From assembly GCA_016592635.1 (NCBI GenBank), contig AP023240.1, positions 2,211,630-2,275,629 of the forward strand: a stretch of DNA of 64,000 nucleotides, given 5' to 3'. This DNA is from Methyloprofundus sp. Lineage in GTDB: Bacteria; Pseudomonadota; Gammaproteobacteria; Methylococcales; Methylomonadaceae. The position numbers were made by a program, and so were the translations under genes. The notes under the pieces were generated by a model. It saw only the letters and a program-made list of their open reading frames with translations. It did not search any database and was not told where the DNA came from. Below are positions 25,991-34,360 of this stretch, piece after piece (position 1 is the first letter of the stretch; each line of letters starts with the position of its first letter).

Positions 25991-26611
25991 TTACTGTCTA
26001 GAGTAAAACCTAAGCTGCTTACGAAACCACACAGCAATCCAATAATCTAGGCTTACAAAACGCCCTGCCCCCGAAAACAAAAGTGCTAACAACATAATGG
26101 CATACGTCACAGCAAATTCAACACCATTGTTTAAAATCACAAAGCTACCTTGATCAGTTAACCAGGCATAATCACCATGCTGCTGCAAAATTTCTTTAGC
26201 ACGCGTTAAGCGTTCAGCAGCAGCAATAGTGCGATCCGTGGCAAACAAACCCGTACCATCTGCTATAGCCAACCAACCATTCCGTAGATGCACAGAACCT
26301 GCAGCAACCATCATGGTGATAAATAACGGTATAGAAACCCAACGGACAGCCAAGCCCAACAATAAACATACTGCGCCAATAAGTTCTGCACCTGTGGCCA
26401 AACCTGCCATTACCGTTGGTATAGGCATTCCCAACCCCCACTCAGAATTACCAAACCAAGCAACCGTATCATCAAAGTTGTTAAATTTTTGTATACCGGC
26501 CATCCACATGATCGGTGCCAAATAAAGCCTTATAAACAAAGGAGCCAAAAAATTTACTTGACGTGTAAAATCCAAATAGTCCTGTAGTTTATTAAAAAAT
26601 TTAATCATCAA
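25991..26611 (-). CDS. DoxX-family membrane protein, HvfX-like
   Basis: The 206-residue inner-membrane protein has about four helices: LFIRLYLAPIMWMAGIQKF, GLATGAELIGAVCLLLGLAV with WVSIPLFITMMVAAGS, and FAVTYAIMLLALLFSGAG. A hydrophilic loop of about 45 residues (NGWLAIADGTGLFATDRTIA to QHGDYAWLTDQGS) precedes the last helix, and the end reads RFVSLDYWIAVWF. From memory, DoxX proteins with this loop and C-terminus accompany HvfA/DUF692/DUF2063 clusters (HvfX), which matters because an orphan HvfA-like gene is 9 kb upstream. Position in an ECF sigma operon suggests a stress-induced membrane function. Substrate unknown. Confidence 0.75.
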   Translation of the reverse strand: MMIKFFNKLQDYLDFTRQVNFLAPLFIRLYLAPIMWMAGIQKFNNFDDTVAWFGNSEWGLGMPIPTVMAGLATGAELIGAVCLLLGLAVRWVSIPLFITMMVAAGSVHLRNGWLAIADGTGLFATDRTIAAAERLTRAKEILQQHGDYAWLTDQGSFVILNNGVEFAVTYAIMLLALLFSGAGRFVSLDYWIAVWFRKQLRFYSRQ

Positions 26612-26617
26612 TCTACT

Positions 26618-26866
26618 TCATCCTTTTTCTGGGTCAAATAATAGCTCAGGCCTACCCAATAAATACCCCGACCAAAGTCCACATCTATCCCACGTAATAT
26701 TGCTTGCCGTAACCGTTTCCGCATACTCTGCAACCATTTTTCTTACCCGCCTATTTTGCGACAGCAATAGTAGGTACATAGTTAGATTACCAAAATTAAT
26801 CAGCACCATTTTGAATGCATAAAAGCGTATATCGTGACACAGTGCTAATGACAGCCATCGTTTCAT
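26618..26866 (-). CDS. Small hypothetical protein in the ECF sigma operon
   Basis: The 82-residue protein is not a family I recognise. It has one possible membrane-associated stretch (MVLINFGNLTMYLLLL), then a basic RRVRKMVAEYAE segment and two Cys (10 and 62). Its start overlaps the anti-sigma stop by 4 bases (ATGA) and it ends 6 bases before the DoxX gene, so coupling argues it is real. It could be an accessory to anti-sigma signalling or to DoxX. Confidence 0.55.
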   Translation of the reverse strand: MKRWLSLALCHDIRFYAFKMVLINFGNLTMYLLLLSQNRRVRKMVAEYAETVTASNITWDRCGLWSGYLLGRPELLFDPEKG

Positions 26867-27120
26867 TGCTCTAATTCAACTTTCGCTTGTTGTAATTTTT
26901 TAGTAATTTTCTGTTTGGCGGACTCTGATAATTGCTGTGACAAAACTCGCCGTTCCATTACTGCCAAAGCTTTATCCATAAAAGATAATTGCTGCTTATA
27001 ACGTTGGCAAGTTTTACACATCAACAAATGCATCTGTACTTCTAAGCGTGTTAACCATGGCAACGGCTCTTGCATTTGCTGCGAAGTTAATTCAATAATT
27101 TGTTTACATTTACGCATCAT
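26863..27120 (-). CDS. Zinc-finger anti-sigma factor (zf-HC2)
   Basis: The 85-residue protein has the putative zinc-finger of ZAS anti-sigma factors: an upstream Cys (KCKQI), then EVQMHLLMCKTCQRY, giving His-x3-Cys-x2-Cys. A C-terminal helical tail follows, with no transmembrane segment, so it is a soluble ZAS-type protein that could release its sigma factor on oxidation or metal loss. It starts one base after the sigma gene stop. Confidence 0.82.
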   Translation of the reverse strand: MMRKCKQIIELTSQQMQEPLPWLTRLEVQMHLLMCKTCQRYKQQLSFMDKALAVMERRVLSQQLSESAKQKITKKLQQAKVELEQ

Positions 27121-27121
27121 A

Positions 27122-27694
27122 TTACTCTTTATTAAACCAATATGTATCCAAGCACTGGCGTAGCTTTACGCGCGTGCGTGATAAAGTAACCCACAGTTGA
27201 TTATCCGAATCAAAACCTAATAAGGCACAACACTCTTCAGTCGCCACACCATCCACGGTGCGCAAAAATAATAAATCCGCCATTCTTTTGGGTAATCGAG
27301 AGATACAGCTATTAAAGACTTCCCAAAATTGTGCATCATCAATACTTTTATCAGGAGTAGCCCACTCCACCAGATTAATATGCCAATGTCCCTGATTATC
27401 AAATTGATAAGCTAAAATATCAGCAGCACCTTCTTCATCATTTAATGCGGTCATTTCATACCTATTTTTCCTAAAATGATCAATGATCTTATGTTTTAAA
27501 ATACCAATTAACCATGTCCGCACTGTAGATTTTCCTGAAAATTTAGCAAATGCTTGTAAGCCTGATAAGAGCGTTTCCTGCACCAAATCTTCTGCGGTTG
27601 CTTCTGAACGCACTCGCACCAAAGCATAACGATACAAAATATCGCCATATTCACTTAACCAATCTTCTGGGGCAGTGTTAATTTGTTGAGTCAT
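27122..27694 (-). CDS. ECF-type RNA polymerase sigma factor
   Basis: The 190-residue protein has sigma region 2 (ILYRYALVRVRSEATAEDLV through FSGKSTVRTWLIGILKHKII and DHFRKNR) and region 4 (SCISRLPKRMADLLFLRTVD, then GVATEECCALLG and LWVTLSRTRVKLRQCLD). Region 3 is absent, which defines the ECF group. It leads a minus-strand operon with a ZAS anti-sigma, an 82-residue protein, DoxX and a glycosyltransferase. Autoregulation from upstream of 27694 is likely, but I cannot identify its promoter motif. Confidence 0.9.
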   Translation of the reverse strand: MTQQINTAPEDWLSEYGDILYRYALVRVRSEATAEDLVQETLLSGLQAFAKFSGKSTVRTWLIGILKHKIIDHFRKNRYEMTALNDEEGAADILAYQFDNQGHWHINLVEWATPDKSIDDAQFWEVFNSCISRLPKRMADLLFLRTVDGVATEECCALLGFDSDNQLWVTLSRTRVKLRQCLDTYWFNKE

Positions 27695-28160
27695 AAATAT
27701 CCCAATGCAATTTATCCGTATTGCAAAGCATTATAAATGGCTATCGACTCAAACGGCAGATTTAATATTTTGCTAACATATTCAACCCGAAGTAATTTAA
27801 TAAAACTCAAAATGTAAAACCTTTAAGAAACGGGCATTATGAACTCTTACTAGCGCATGCTCTCATAATCTTGTTTATCAATAAGTCGTCTATTTTTAGA
27901 CTCCCTTACATCACCCTAAAATAAAGTTTATTTTTAATTTAGAATTCAAAACCTTTAGGGGCGAGGATTTAAGAATTACTCATCAATAACAATTACTTTT
28001 AAAATCTCAAAGCACATAAAAATTAACACCATTATCGCATCAATATGGGCAAAAATATCTGCCCAAAATATTTTGTAAATTGTTATCATAAGCCGCTTAA
28101 CTTTTTACACCGTAATGCCATTCTCGCATTACAAATCCTTTTAAATTTAACAAGGTAAAC
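27695..28160. other. Divergent intergenic region between the sigma operon and sulP
   Basis: These 466 bases are AT-rich with no ORF, tRNA or clear hairpin. They must hold the promoters of both divergent operons. Two visible pieces are ACCTTTAAGAAACGGG near 27820 and ACCTTTAGGGGCGAGG near 27951; their partial likeness may be chance. AAGGTAAAC precedes the sulP start. Confidence 0.4.
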
Positions 28161-29654
28161 ATGCTCTTACTTTCAAAAAAACAAGACTGGTTTGGCAACA
28201 TCAAAGGTGATGTTCTCGCTGGAACAGTCGTTGCTCTCGCTCTAATACCTGAAGCCATTGCTTTTTCAATTATTGCAGGCGTAGATCCTAAAATTGGATT
28301 ATATGCCTCTTTCTGTATAGCCGTTATTACCGCATTCATAGGCGGCCGCCCAGGTATGATTAGTGCTGCAACGGGAGCTATGGCACTATTAATGGTGACC
28401 TTAGTAAAAGATCATGGTCTACAGTACTTACTAGCAGCAACCCTATTAACAGGGGTTCTACAAATTATTTCTGGCTATATAAAGCTAGGCAGCTTAATGA
28501 GTTTTGTTTCACGATCGGTGGTCACAGGCTTTGTTAATGCACTGGGTATCCTTATTTTCATGGCACAACTGCCTGAATTAACCAATGTAACTTGGCATGT
28601 TTATGCCATGACCGCAGGTGGTCTTGGAATTATTTATCTATTTCCATATATACCTGTTATTGGCAAAACCATCCCCTCACCTTTAGTATGTATTGTTGGG
28701 CTCACCGGACTTGCTGTTTATCTCGGTCTAGATATCCGTACAGTAGGTGATATGGGCGAACTACCTGATACACTACCTATTTTTTTATGGCCTGAAGTGC
28801 CATTAAACCTTGAAACCTTGCAAATCATTTTCCCTTATGCGGCTGCTTTAGCTGTTGTGGGCATGCTAGAATCATTAATGACTGCAACCATTGTTGACGA
28901 TTTAACGGATACGCCTAGTGATAAAAACCGTGAATGTAAAGGCCAAGGCTGGGCTAATATCGGTGCTGGCTTATTAGGTGGTATGGCGGGGTGTGCAATG
29001 ATTGGGCAATCAATTATTAATATCAAATCAGGTGGTCGTGGCCGTTTATCAACCTTAGTTGCAGGGGTGTTTTTATTAATCATGGTGGTATTTCTTAGTG
29101 AATGGTTATCCTACATTCCTATGGCAGCATTAGTTGCTGTGATGATTATGGTGTCTATTGGTACATTTAACTGGGACTCTGTTATCAACATGAGATCCTA
29201 CCCGCTTTCTGCTAATATCGTTATGCTGGCGACCGTTACAGTAGTGGTTTGGACGCATAACTTAGCATATGGTGTTTTTGTTGGTGTTTTACTAGCATCA
29301 CTATTTTTTGCCAATAAAATTGCCCACTTTATGTATGTGGAATCCAGCTTTAACGCTGATAATGAAACCCGCACATATGACGTACACGGCCAAGTGTTTT
29401 TTAATTCCGCAGATAAATTCACCAGCCATTTTGACTTCAAAGAAGTTGTCGACAAAATCATTATCGACTTAACACACGCTCATTTTTGGGACTTATCTGC
29501 AGTAGATGCTCTAGATAAAGTCGTTATCAAATTCCGCCGTGAAGGTGCCGATGTTGAACTCATTGGCTTAAATGAAGCCAGCGCCACCATTGTTGATCGG
29601 TTTGGCGTGCACGATAAACCTGAAGAAATTGAAAAAGTTATGGGAGGCCACTAA
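28161..29654 (+). CDS. SulP-family inorganic anion transporter
   Basis: The 497-residue inner-membrane protein has the SulP core with the N-terminal [20 protein letters not shown] (TM1 with the [13 protein letters not shown] signature), about 12-14 helices, [19 protein letters not shown] TM8 motif ([16 protein letters not shown]), and a C-terminal cytosolic STAS domain (about 395-490, [20 protein letters not shown]). Substrates of this family include sulfate and bicarbonate. The nearby cysDN genes favour sulfate, but the direct pairing with a UspA gene and the compact STAS domain also occur in bicarbonate-type members, so I leave the substrate open. Its TAA overlaps the uspA-like ATG by one base. 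Confidence 0.85.
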   Translation: MLLLSKKQDWFGNIKGDVLAGTVVALALIPEAIAFSIIAGVDPKIGLYASFCIAVITAFIGGRPGMISAATGAMALLMVTLVKDHGLQYLLAATLLTGVLQIISGYIKLGSLMSFVSRSVVTGFVNALGILIFMAQLPELTNVTWHVYAMTAGGLGIIYLFPYIPVIGKTIPSPLVCIVGLTGLAVYLGLDIRTVGDMGELPDTLPIFLWPEVPLNLETLQIIFPYAAALAVVGMLESLMTATIVDDLTDTPSDKNRECKGQGWANIGAGLLGGMAGCAMIGQSIINIKSGGRGRLSTLVAGVFLLIMVVFLSEWLSYIPMAALVAVMIMVSIGTFNWDSVINMRSYPLSANIVMLATVTVVVWTHNLAYGVFVGVLLASLFFANKIAHFMYVESSFNADNETRTYDVHGQVFFNSADKFTSHFDFKEVVDKIIIDLTHAHFWDLSAVDALDKVVIKFRREGADVELIGLNEASATIVDRFGVHDKPEEIEKVMGGH

Positions 29655-30511
29655 TGGCACACGCTCAACAACTTGTCCTCGCTTGCATTGATGGTTCTGC
29701 CATTAGTGCAGCAGTTTGTGATTATGCCGCTTGGATAGCACAACGCGTCGACGTACCACTTAAGCTATTACATAATATTGAACACCAAGAATCTGCTGTT
29801 ACTGCCGATTTATCGGGTAATATTGGCTTAGGTAGCCAAGAACATTTACTGGATGAATTAACGACTTTAGAACAGCAACGCAGTAAACTTTTGGTACAGC
29901 AAGGTAAATCTATCTTAGAAGCAGCCAAGCAACGCGTGCAACAAGCAGGCATTGCAGAACCTATTACCGCACAACGACATGGCAGTGTAGCTGAAACCTT
30001 AATAGAATTGGAAGACTGTATTCGTGTTCTGGTGCTTGGTGTGCGCGGTGAAAAACACGAAAAACAGCAAGAAAAGATTGGTGCGCAATTGGAACTGATG
30101 ATTCGCTCTTTACACCGCCCGATTTTAGTCGTTAATGATGAATTTAAAACACCAAAAACGATTATGCTTGCTTATGATGGTAGTGAGGCAGCAGATAAAG
30201 CAGTGGCAATGGTCGCAAGCAGTCCGTTATACAAAGGCTTAAGCTGCCATTTGGTCTGTGTTAATAATAATGCAGAAACATTATTACAACAAGCAAGCCA
30301 AAAATTAAAGGGTACCACTGACCTGAACATAGTAACCGCTGCACTAACAGGTAAAGCTGAGCTAGAGCTATGCGCTTACCAAGAAAAAAATAATATAGAC
30401 CTAACGATAATGGGTGCTTTTAGCCATACTCGTTTGCGTGAAATGCTATTGGGTAGCTTTACTGTAAAAATGCTGGTCAATGCAAAAAAACCAGTACTGC
30501 TATTAAGGTAA
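29654..30511 (+). CDS. Tandem-domain universal stress protein
   Basis: The 285-residue cytosolic protein has two Usp domains. Domain 1 (about 1-145) opens LVLACIDGSAISAAVCDYAA and ends with a VLVLGVRGE strand. Domain 2 (about 155-285) opens IMLAYDGSEAADKAVAMVA and closes DLTIMGAFSHTRLREMLLGS and FTVKMLVNAKKPVLLL, where G-x2-R-x8-G/S fits an ATP-binding loop. It is coupled to the SulP gene by a one-base overlap, suggesting it senses or regulates that transporter. No binding partner can be read from sequence. Confidence 0.87.
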   Translation: MAHAQQLVLACIDGSAISAAVCDYAAWIAQRVDVPLKLLHNIEHQESAVTADLSGNIGLGSQEHLLDELTTLEQQRSKLLVQQGKSILEAAKQRVQQAGIAEPITAQRHGSVAETLIELEDCIRVLVLGVRGEKHEKQQEKIGAQLELMIRSLHRPILVVNDEFKTPKTIMLAYDGSEAADKAVAMVASSPLYKGLSCHLVCVNNNAETLLQQASQKLKGTTDLNIVTAALTGKAELELCAYQEKNNIDLTIMGAFSHTRLREMLLGSFTVKMLVNAKKPVLLLR

Positions 30512-30521
30512 TGACAACAAG

Positions 30522-30573
30522 GGGAGGCTTTTAATGACGGTCACGTTATGCAAATCGCGGCTAAAAGTCCTCC
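30522..30573 (+). promoter_or_regulatory. Imperfect hairpin between uspA-like gene and cysD
   Basis: GGAGGCTTTTA (about 30523-30533) pairs with TAAAAGTCCTCC (30562-30573), with one bulged base and a 28-base loop. No T-run follows. It may end the sulP-uspA transcript or mark a small RNA element. The remaining 138 bases to cysD show nothing recognisable. Confidence 0.35.
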
Positions 30574-30711
30574 TACCTATACATATTATTGGAAATGAAC
30601 CTAGCATTAAAAGGTTATTCAAATTAAAATAGTAACAATAACTTTTGAGCTAAGCTATTTTCTAAACTACACTCATACTAATCTTAACTTCTTTGACCTT
30701 AGTAACTACTA

Positions 30712-31620
30712 ATGACTAATCATAAACTAACCCACTTGAAAGAACTGGAAGCGGAAAGCATCCATATTATTCGTGAAGTTGCTGCCGAATTTGATCGCCC
30801 TGTGATGCTTTATTCAGTGGGCAAAGATTCTGCGGTCATGCTGCACTTAACACGCAAAGCTTTCTATCCGGGCAAGCCACCATTTCCACTCATGCATGTT
30901 GATACCACATGGAAATTTAAGGAAATGATTGCGTTTCGTGATAAATATATTAAGGAATTAGGCTGGGACTTAATCGTACACTCCAATCAAGAAGGTATTG
31001 ACCAAGGTGTGGGACCTTTTACACATGGCAGTAAGAAACACACTGACATCATGAAGACCCAAGGTTTAAAACAAGCACTGAATAAACACAAATTTGATGC
31101 TGCTTTTGGTGGTGCAAGACGTGATGAAGAGAAGTCACGGGCAAAAGAACGCGTCTACTCTTTCCGTGACAAAAATCATGGCTGGGACCCAAAAAATCAA
31201 CGCCCTGAACTATGGAATACCTATAACGGTAGAATTGACCAAGGTGAAAGCATTCGTGTTTTTCCAATTTCCAACTGGACTGAGTTAGATGTTTGGCAAT
31301 ATATTCATTTAGAAAACATTCCCATCGTACCGTTGTATTTTGCAAAAAAACGTCCTGTCGTTAATAAAGACGGTATGTTAATTATGGTGGATGATGATCG
31401 TATGCCAATTGGTCCTGAGGACAAAGTTGAGATGAAAATGGTACGTTTCCGTACTTTAGGCTGTTATCCACTAACGGGTGCTGTTGAATCAACGGCAACA
31501 ACATTACCTGAAATTATTCAAGAAATGTTATTAACCACAACCTCTGAGCGTCAAGGTCGTTTAATTGACCATGACCAATCGGGTTCAATGGAACAGAAAA
31601 AGCGTGAAGGCTACTTTTAA
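30712..31620 (+). CDS. cysD: Sulfate adenylyltransferase subunit 2
   Basis: CysD is the ATP sulfurylase catalytic subunit that makes adenosine 5'-phosphosulfate from sulfate and ATP, driven by the CysN GTPase. The 302 residues match E. coli CysD. Motifs: PP-loop [15 protein letters not shown] near residue 33, [16 protein letters not shown], and [17 protein letters not shown]. It lies 53 bases before cysN. The pair assimilates sulfate; in a sulfur oxidiser it could run in reverse, but nothing here shows that. Confidence 0.97.
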   Translation: MTNHKLTHLKELEAESIHIIREVAAEFDRPVMLYSVGKDSAVMLHLTRKAFYPGKPPFPLMHVDTTWKFKEMIAFRDKYIKELGWDLIVHSNQEGIDQGVGPFTHGSKKHTDIMKTQGLKQALNKHKFDAAFGGARRDEEKSRAKERVYSFRDKNHGWDPKNQRPELWNTYNGRIDQGESIRVFPISNWTELDVWQYIHLENIPIVPLYFAKKRPVVNKDGMLIMVDDDRMPIGPEDKVEMKMVRFRTLGCYPLTGAVESTATTLPEIIQEMLLTTTSERQGRLIDHDQSGSMEQKKREGYF

Positions 31621-31673
31621 GAGACTTTTCTCCCTATAAAAAACTTTCGCTTAACCCACTCAGGAACAAATAT

Positions 31674-33302
31674 ATGTCACACCAATCTGATCTTATTAGC
31701 ACCGATATTGATGCTTATTTAGCCCAACATGAACGTAAGGAATTATTACGTTTTTTAACCTGCGGTAATGTTGATGACGGTAAAAGTACCCTTATCGGCC
31801 GCTTGTTATATGATTCAAAAATGATCTACGAAGACCAATTAGCTGCTGTGCAAGCTGACAGTGTTAAATCAGGCACGACAGGTGCTGGTAAAATGGATTT
31901 AGCTTTATTAGTTGATGGCCTACAAGCAGAGCGCGAACAAGGTATCACCATCGATGTTGCTTATCGTTACTTTTCTACGTCATCACGTAAATTTATTATT
32001 GCTGATACTCCAGGACATGAACAGTACACACGTAATATGGCAACAGGTGCTTCCACTTGTGATTTAGCCGTTATCTTGATTGATGCCCGTTATGGCGTAC
32101 AAACGCAAACTAAACGTCATAGCTTTATTGCGTCTCTGCTAGGTATTAAACATATTATCGTTGCCATTAATAAAATGGACTTGGCTGATTATAGCGAAAA
32201 TACCTACGAAAAAATCAAAACCGATTATCTAGAATTTATTAGCCATTTAGATGGTTTGGATGATATTCATTTTATTCCAATGTCAGCGCTAGATGGCGAT
32301 AATGTCGTGAACCAAAGCAGCAATATGCCTTGGTATACTGGCAAAACCATGATGGAAACACTGGAAACAGTAGAAATCGCGGGTGATGATAACTTTGAAG
32401 ATGCCCGCTTTCCAGTGCAATATGTTAATCGCCCCAACCTAGATTTTCGTGGTTTTTGTGGCACAATTGCTTCGGGTGTTTTCCATAAAGGGGATACGAT
32501 TACCGCACTCCCTTCAGGCAAAACGAGTACAATTAAATCGATAGTGACTTATGATGGCGATTTGGAGGAGGCATTCCCACCAATGGCTATCACACTAACG
32601 CTTGAGGATGAAATTGACATCAGTCGTGGCGATATTATTGTTGGTAGTGATAACTTGCCTAGCGTTGCCGATAAATTCGATGCCAATATCGTTTGGATGA
32701 CGGAAAACTCTTTAGTACCTGGCAAACAATATATTATCAAACTGGCCACGCGCAGTGTCTCAGGTTCTGTTGCCAATATCCAACATCGTATTGATGTAAA
32801 CACTTTAGAACACCATGACGCCAAAGAACTGCAATTAAATGAAATTGGCGTATGCACTATCTCTGTTAATACGCCTGTGGTATTTGATGCTTATACTCGC
32901 AGCAAAGGCACAGGTTCATTTATTATTATCGATCGACTCACTAATGTAACTGTTGGTGCCGGCATGATTGTCGGTAATAGTGTCGAGCTTGATTTAAGCC
33001 ATGTTTCTGCAGAAGAACGCGCTGCTAGATTCTCGCAAAAAGCAGTTGCTATTGCTTTAACAGGCTCTAATAGCGAACAAGTGGCTTACCATTTGGAAAG
33101 AAAACTATTTGATAATGGTCATGCTGCAACGGTCTTAACTGCATCACTCAATGATATTGATACCGCTATTGCTATCGTTAAACATGCTGGCTTAATTTGT
33201 TTTTGTACTGCTGATGCTGCTTGTGATTTAAACTTTGATACTGACAAGCTATCACCTGATGAGATTCATTTGGCATTAAAAGAGCAAGATATAATTGGAT
33301 AA
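31674..33302 (+). CDS. cysN: Sulfate adenylyltransferase subunit 1 with degenerate APS-kinase-like tail
   Basis: CysN is the GTPase partner of CysD. Residues about 20-440 are canonical: [19 protein letters not shown] (G1), [17 protein letters not shown] (G3), NKMDLADY (G4), then EF-Tu-like beta-barrel domains. At 542 residues it is about 65 longer than E. coli CysN and about 90 shorter than CysNC fusions. Residues about 443-542 look like a truncated Cys[21 protein letters not shown] sits where CysC has its P-loop (GLSGSGKS), followed by ERKLFDNGH and [11 protein letters not shown]. The P-loop Gly-Lys-Ser is gone, so PAPS synthesis by this domain is not expected. No separate cysC is in the window. 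Confidence 0.93.
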   Translation: MSHQSDLISTDIDAYLAQHERKELLRFLTCGNVDDGKSTLIGRLLYDSKMIYEDQLAAVQADSVKSGTTGAGKMDLALLVDGLQAEREQGITIDVAYRYFSTSSRKFIIADTPGHEQYTRNMATGASTCDLAVILIDARYGVQTQTKRHSFIASLLGIKHIIVAINKMDLADYSENTYEKIKTDYLEFISHLDGLDDIHFIPMSALDGDNVVNQSSNMPWYTGKTMMETLETVEIAGDDNFEDARFPVQYVNRPNLDFRGFCGTIASGVFHKGDTITALPSGKTSTIKSIVTYDGDLEEAFPPMAITLTLEDEIDISRGDIIVGSDNLPSVADKFDANIVWMTENSLVPGKQYIIKLATRSVSGSVANIQHRIDVNTLEHHDAKELQLNEIGVCTISVNTPVVFDAYTRSKGTGSFIIIDRLTNVTVGAGMIVGNSVELDLSHVSAEERAARFSQKAVAIALTGSNSEQVAYHLERKLFDNGHAATVLTASLNDIDTAIAIVKHAGLICFCTADAACDLNFDTDKLSPDEIHLALKEQDIIG

Positions 33303-33311
33303 TATCTAACA

Positions 33312-33352
33312 TTATAAGGTGAGTGTTTGCTGAACTGCACTCACCCTTATAA
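33312..33352 (+). terminator. Hairpin downstream of cysN
   Basis: TTATAAGGTGAGTG (33312-33325) pairs with CACTCACCCTTATAA (33338-33352) with one extra C, around a 12-base loop, 10 bases after the cysN stop. There is no immediate T-run, so efficient intrinsic termination is uncertain. The remaining 112 bases to galU contain AAGGAATG before the galU start. Confidence 0.5.
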
Positions 33353-33464
33353 CTCCATGTTGATACCTTTAATTCAAGCCACAACATCTTCCTGTATTGC
33401 TCATTGTCTTAAATAAGATGCCCTCTTTACAATTCCCTTCTGCACACACAAGGAATGTAACCAA

Positions 33465-34349
33465 ATGACACAAAAAATTACCAAAGCAGTCTTTCCTGTT
33501 GCAGGTTTAGGAACACGCTTCCTGCCAGCCACTAAAGCCAGCCCCAAGGAAATGCTGCCCATTGTCGACAAACCGCTGATTCAATACGCCGTTGAAGAAG
33601 CTGTCGCCGCAGGTATAGATACCATGATTTTTATCACTGGCCGAAATAAATGGGCGATAACCGACCACTTTGATAAAGCCTATGAATTAGAAACCGAATT
33701 AATTGCCAAAAAGAAATTCAGAGTCCTAGAAGCTATCCAAGGTATTGTTCCCCCGCATGTCAACTGCATTTTTATCAGACAAGCCGAAGCTTTAGGCCTT
33801 GGGCATGCAGTACTTTGTGCCAAACCCATTGTTGGTAACGAGCCTTTTGCCGTTATTTTAGCTGATGATCTAGTAGAAGATTCTGCACGTGGCTGCATGA
33901 AACAAATGACTGACCTATTTGCACAAGAGTCTTGTTCTATATTAGGTGTCGAACGCATAGACCCTACTGAAACAGAAAAATATGGTATTGTACAAACCGT
34001 TGCAACTGACACCAGCTTTAGTGCAGTAGAATCCATAATAGAAAAGCCACAGCCGGAAGTTGCACCCAGCAATTTGGCCGTTATTGGTCGCTATATTTTA
34101 ACGCCAGCTATTTTTGCCAAACTGGAAAAAACAGGCAAAGGTACTGGTGGTGAAATTCAACTCACCGATGCCATTGCCGATCTGCTACGTGACGAACGCG
34201 TCTTAGCTTATGAATTTGAAGGCACCCGTTACGATTGCGGCTCAAAATTAGGCTTTTTAATCGCGACAGTTGAACACGGGTTGCTACATAAAGAGTTAAA
34301 GGATGACTTTTTAGCTTATCTTAAGGAACTCGCTAAAACGCATAATTAA
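33465..34349 (+). CDS. galU: UTP--glucose-1-phosphate uridylyltransferase
   Basis: GalU makes UDP-glucose, the donor for glycogen, LPS and exopolysaccharide synthesis. The 294-residue cytosolic enzyme shows the nucleotide-binding loop [20 protein letters not shown], then [24 protein letters not shown] (metal Asp), and [12 protein letters not shown]. Length is canonical for bacterial GalU. It is followed by uvrA after 11 bases; the two are probably co-transcribed. Confidence 0.95.
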   Translation: MTQKITKAVFPVAGLGTRFLPATKASPKEMLPIVDKPLIQYAVEEAVAAGIDTMIFITGRNKWAITDHFDKAYELETELIAKKKFRVLEAIQGIVPPHVNCIFIRQAEALGLGHAVLCAKPIVGNEPFAVILADDLVEDSARGCMKQMTDLFAQESCSILGVERIDPTETEKYGIVQTVATDTSFSAVESIIEKPQPEVAPSNLAVIGRYILTPAIFAKLEKTGKGTGGEIQLTDAIADLLRDERVLAYEFEGTRYDCGSKLGFLIATVEHGLLHKELKDDFLAYLKELAKTHN

Positions 34350-34360
34350 GACCCTACTTC

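Noticed and set aside
31094..31345. Frames opposite or inside cysD
   Set aside because: Shadow frames of a canonical gene with no start signal or family similarity.
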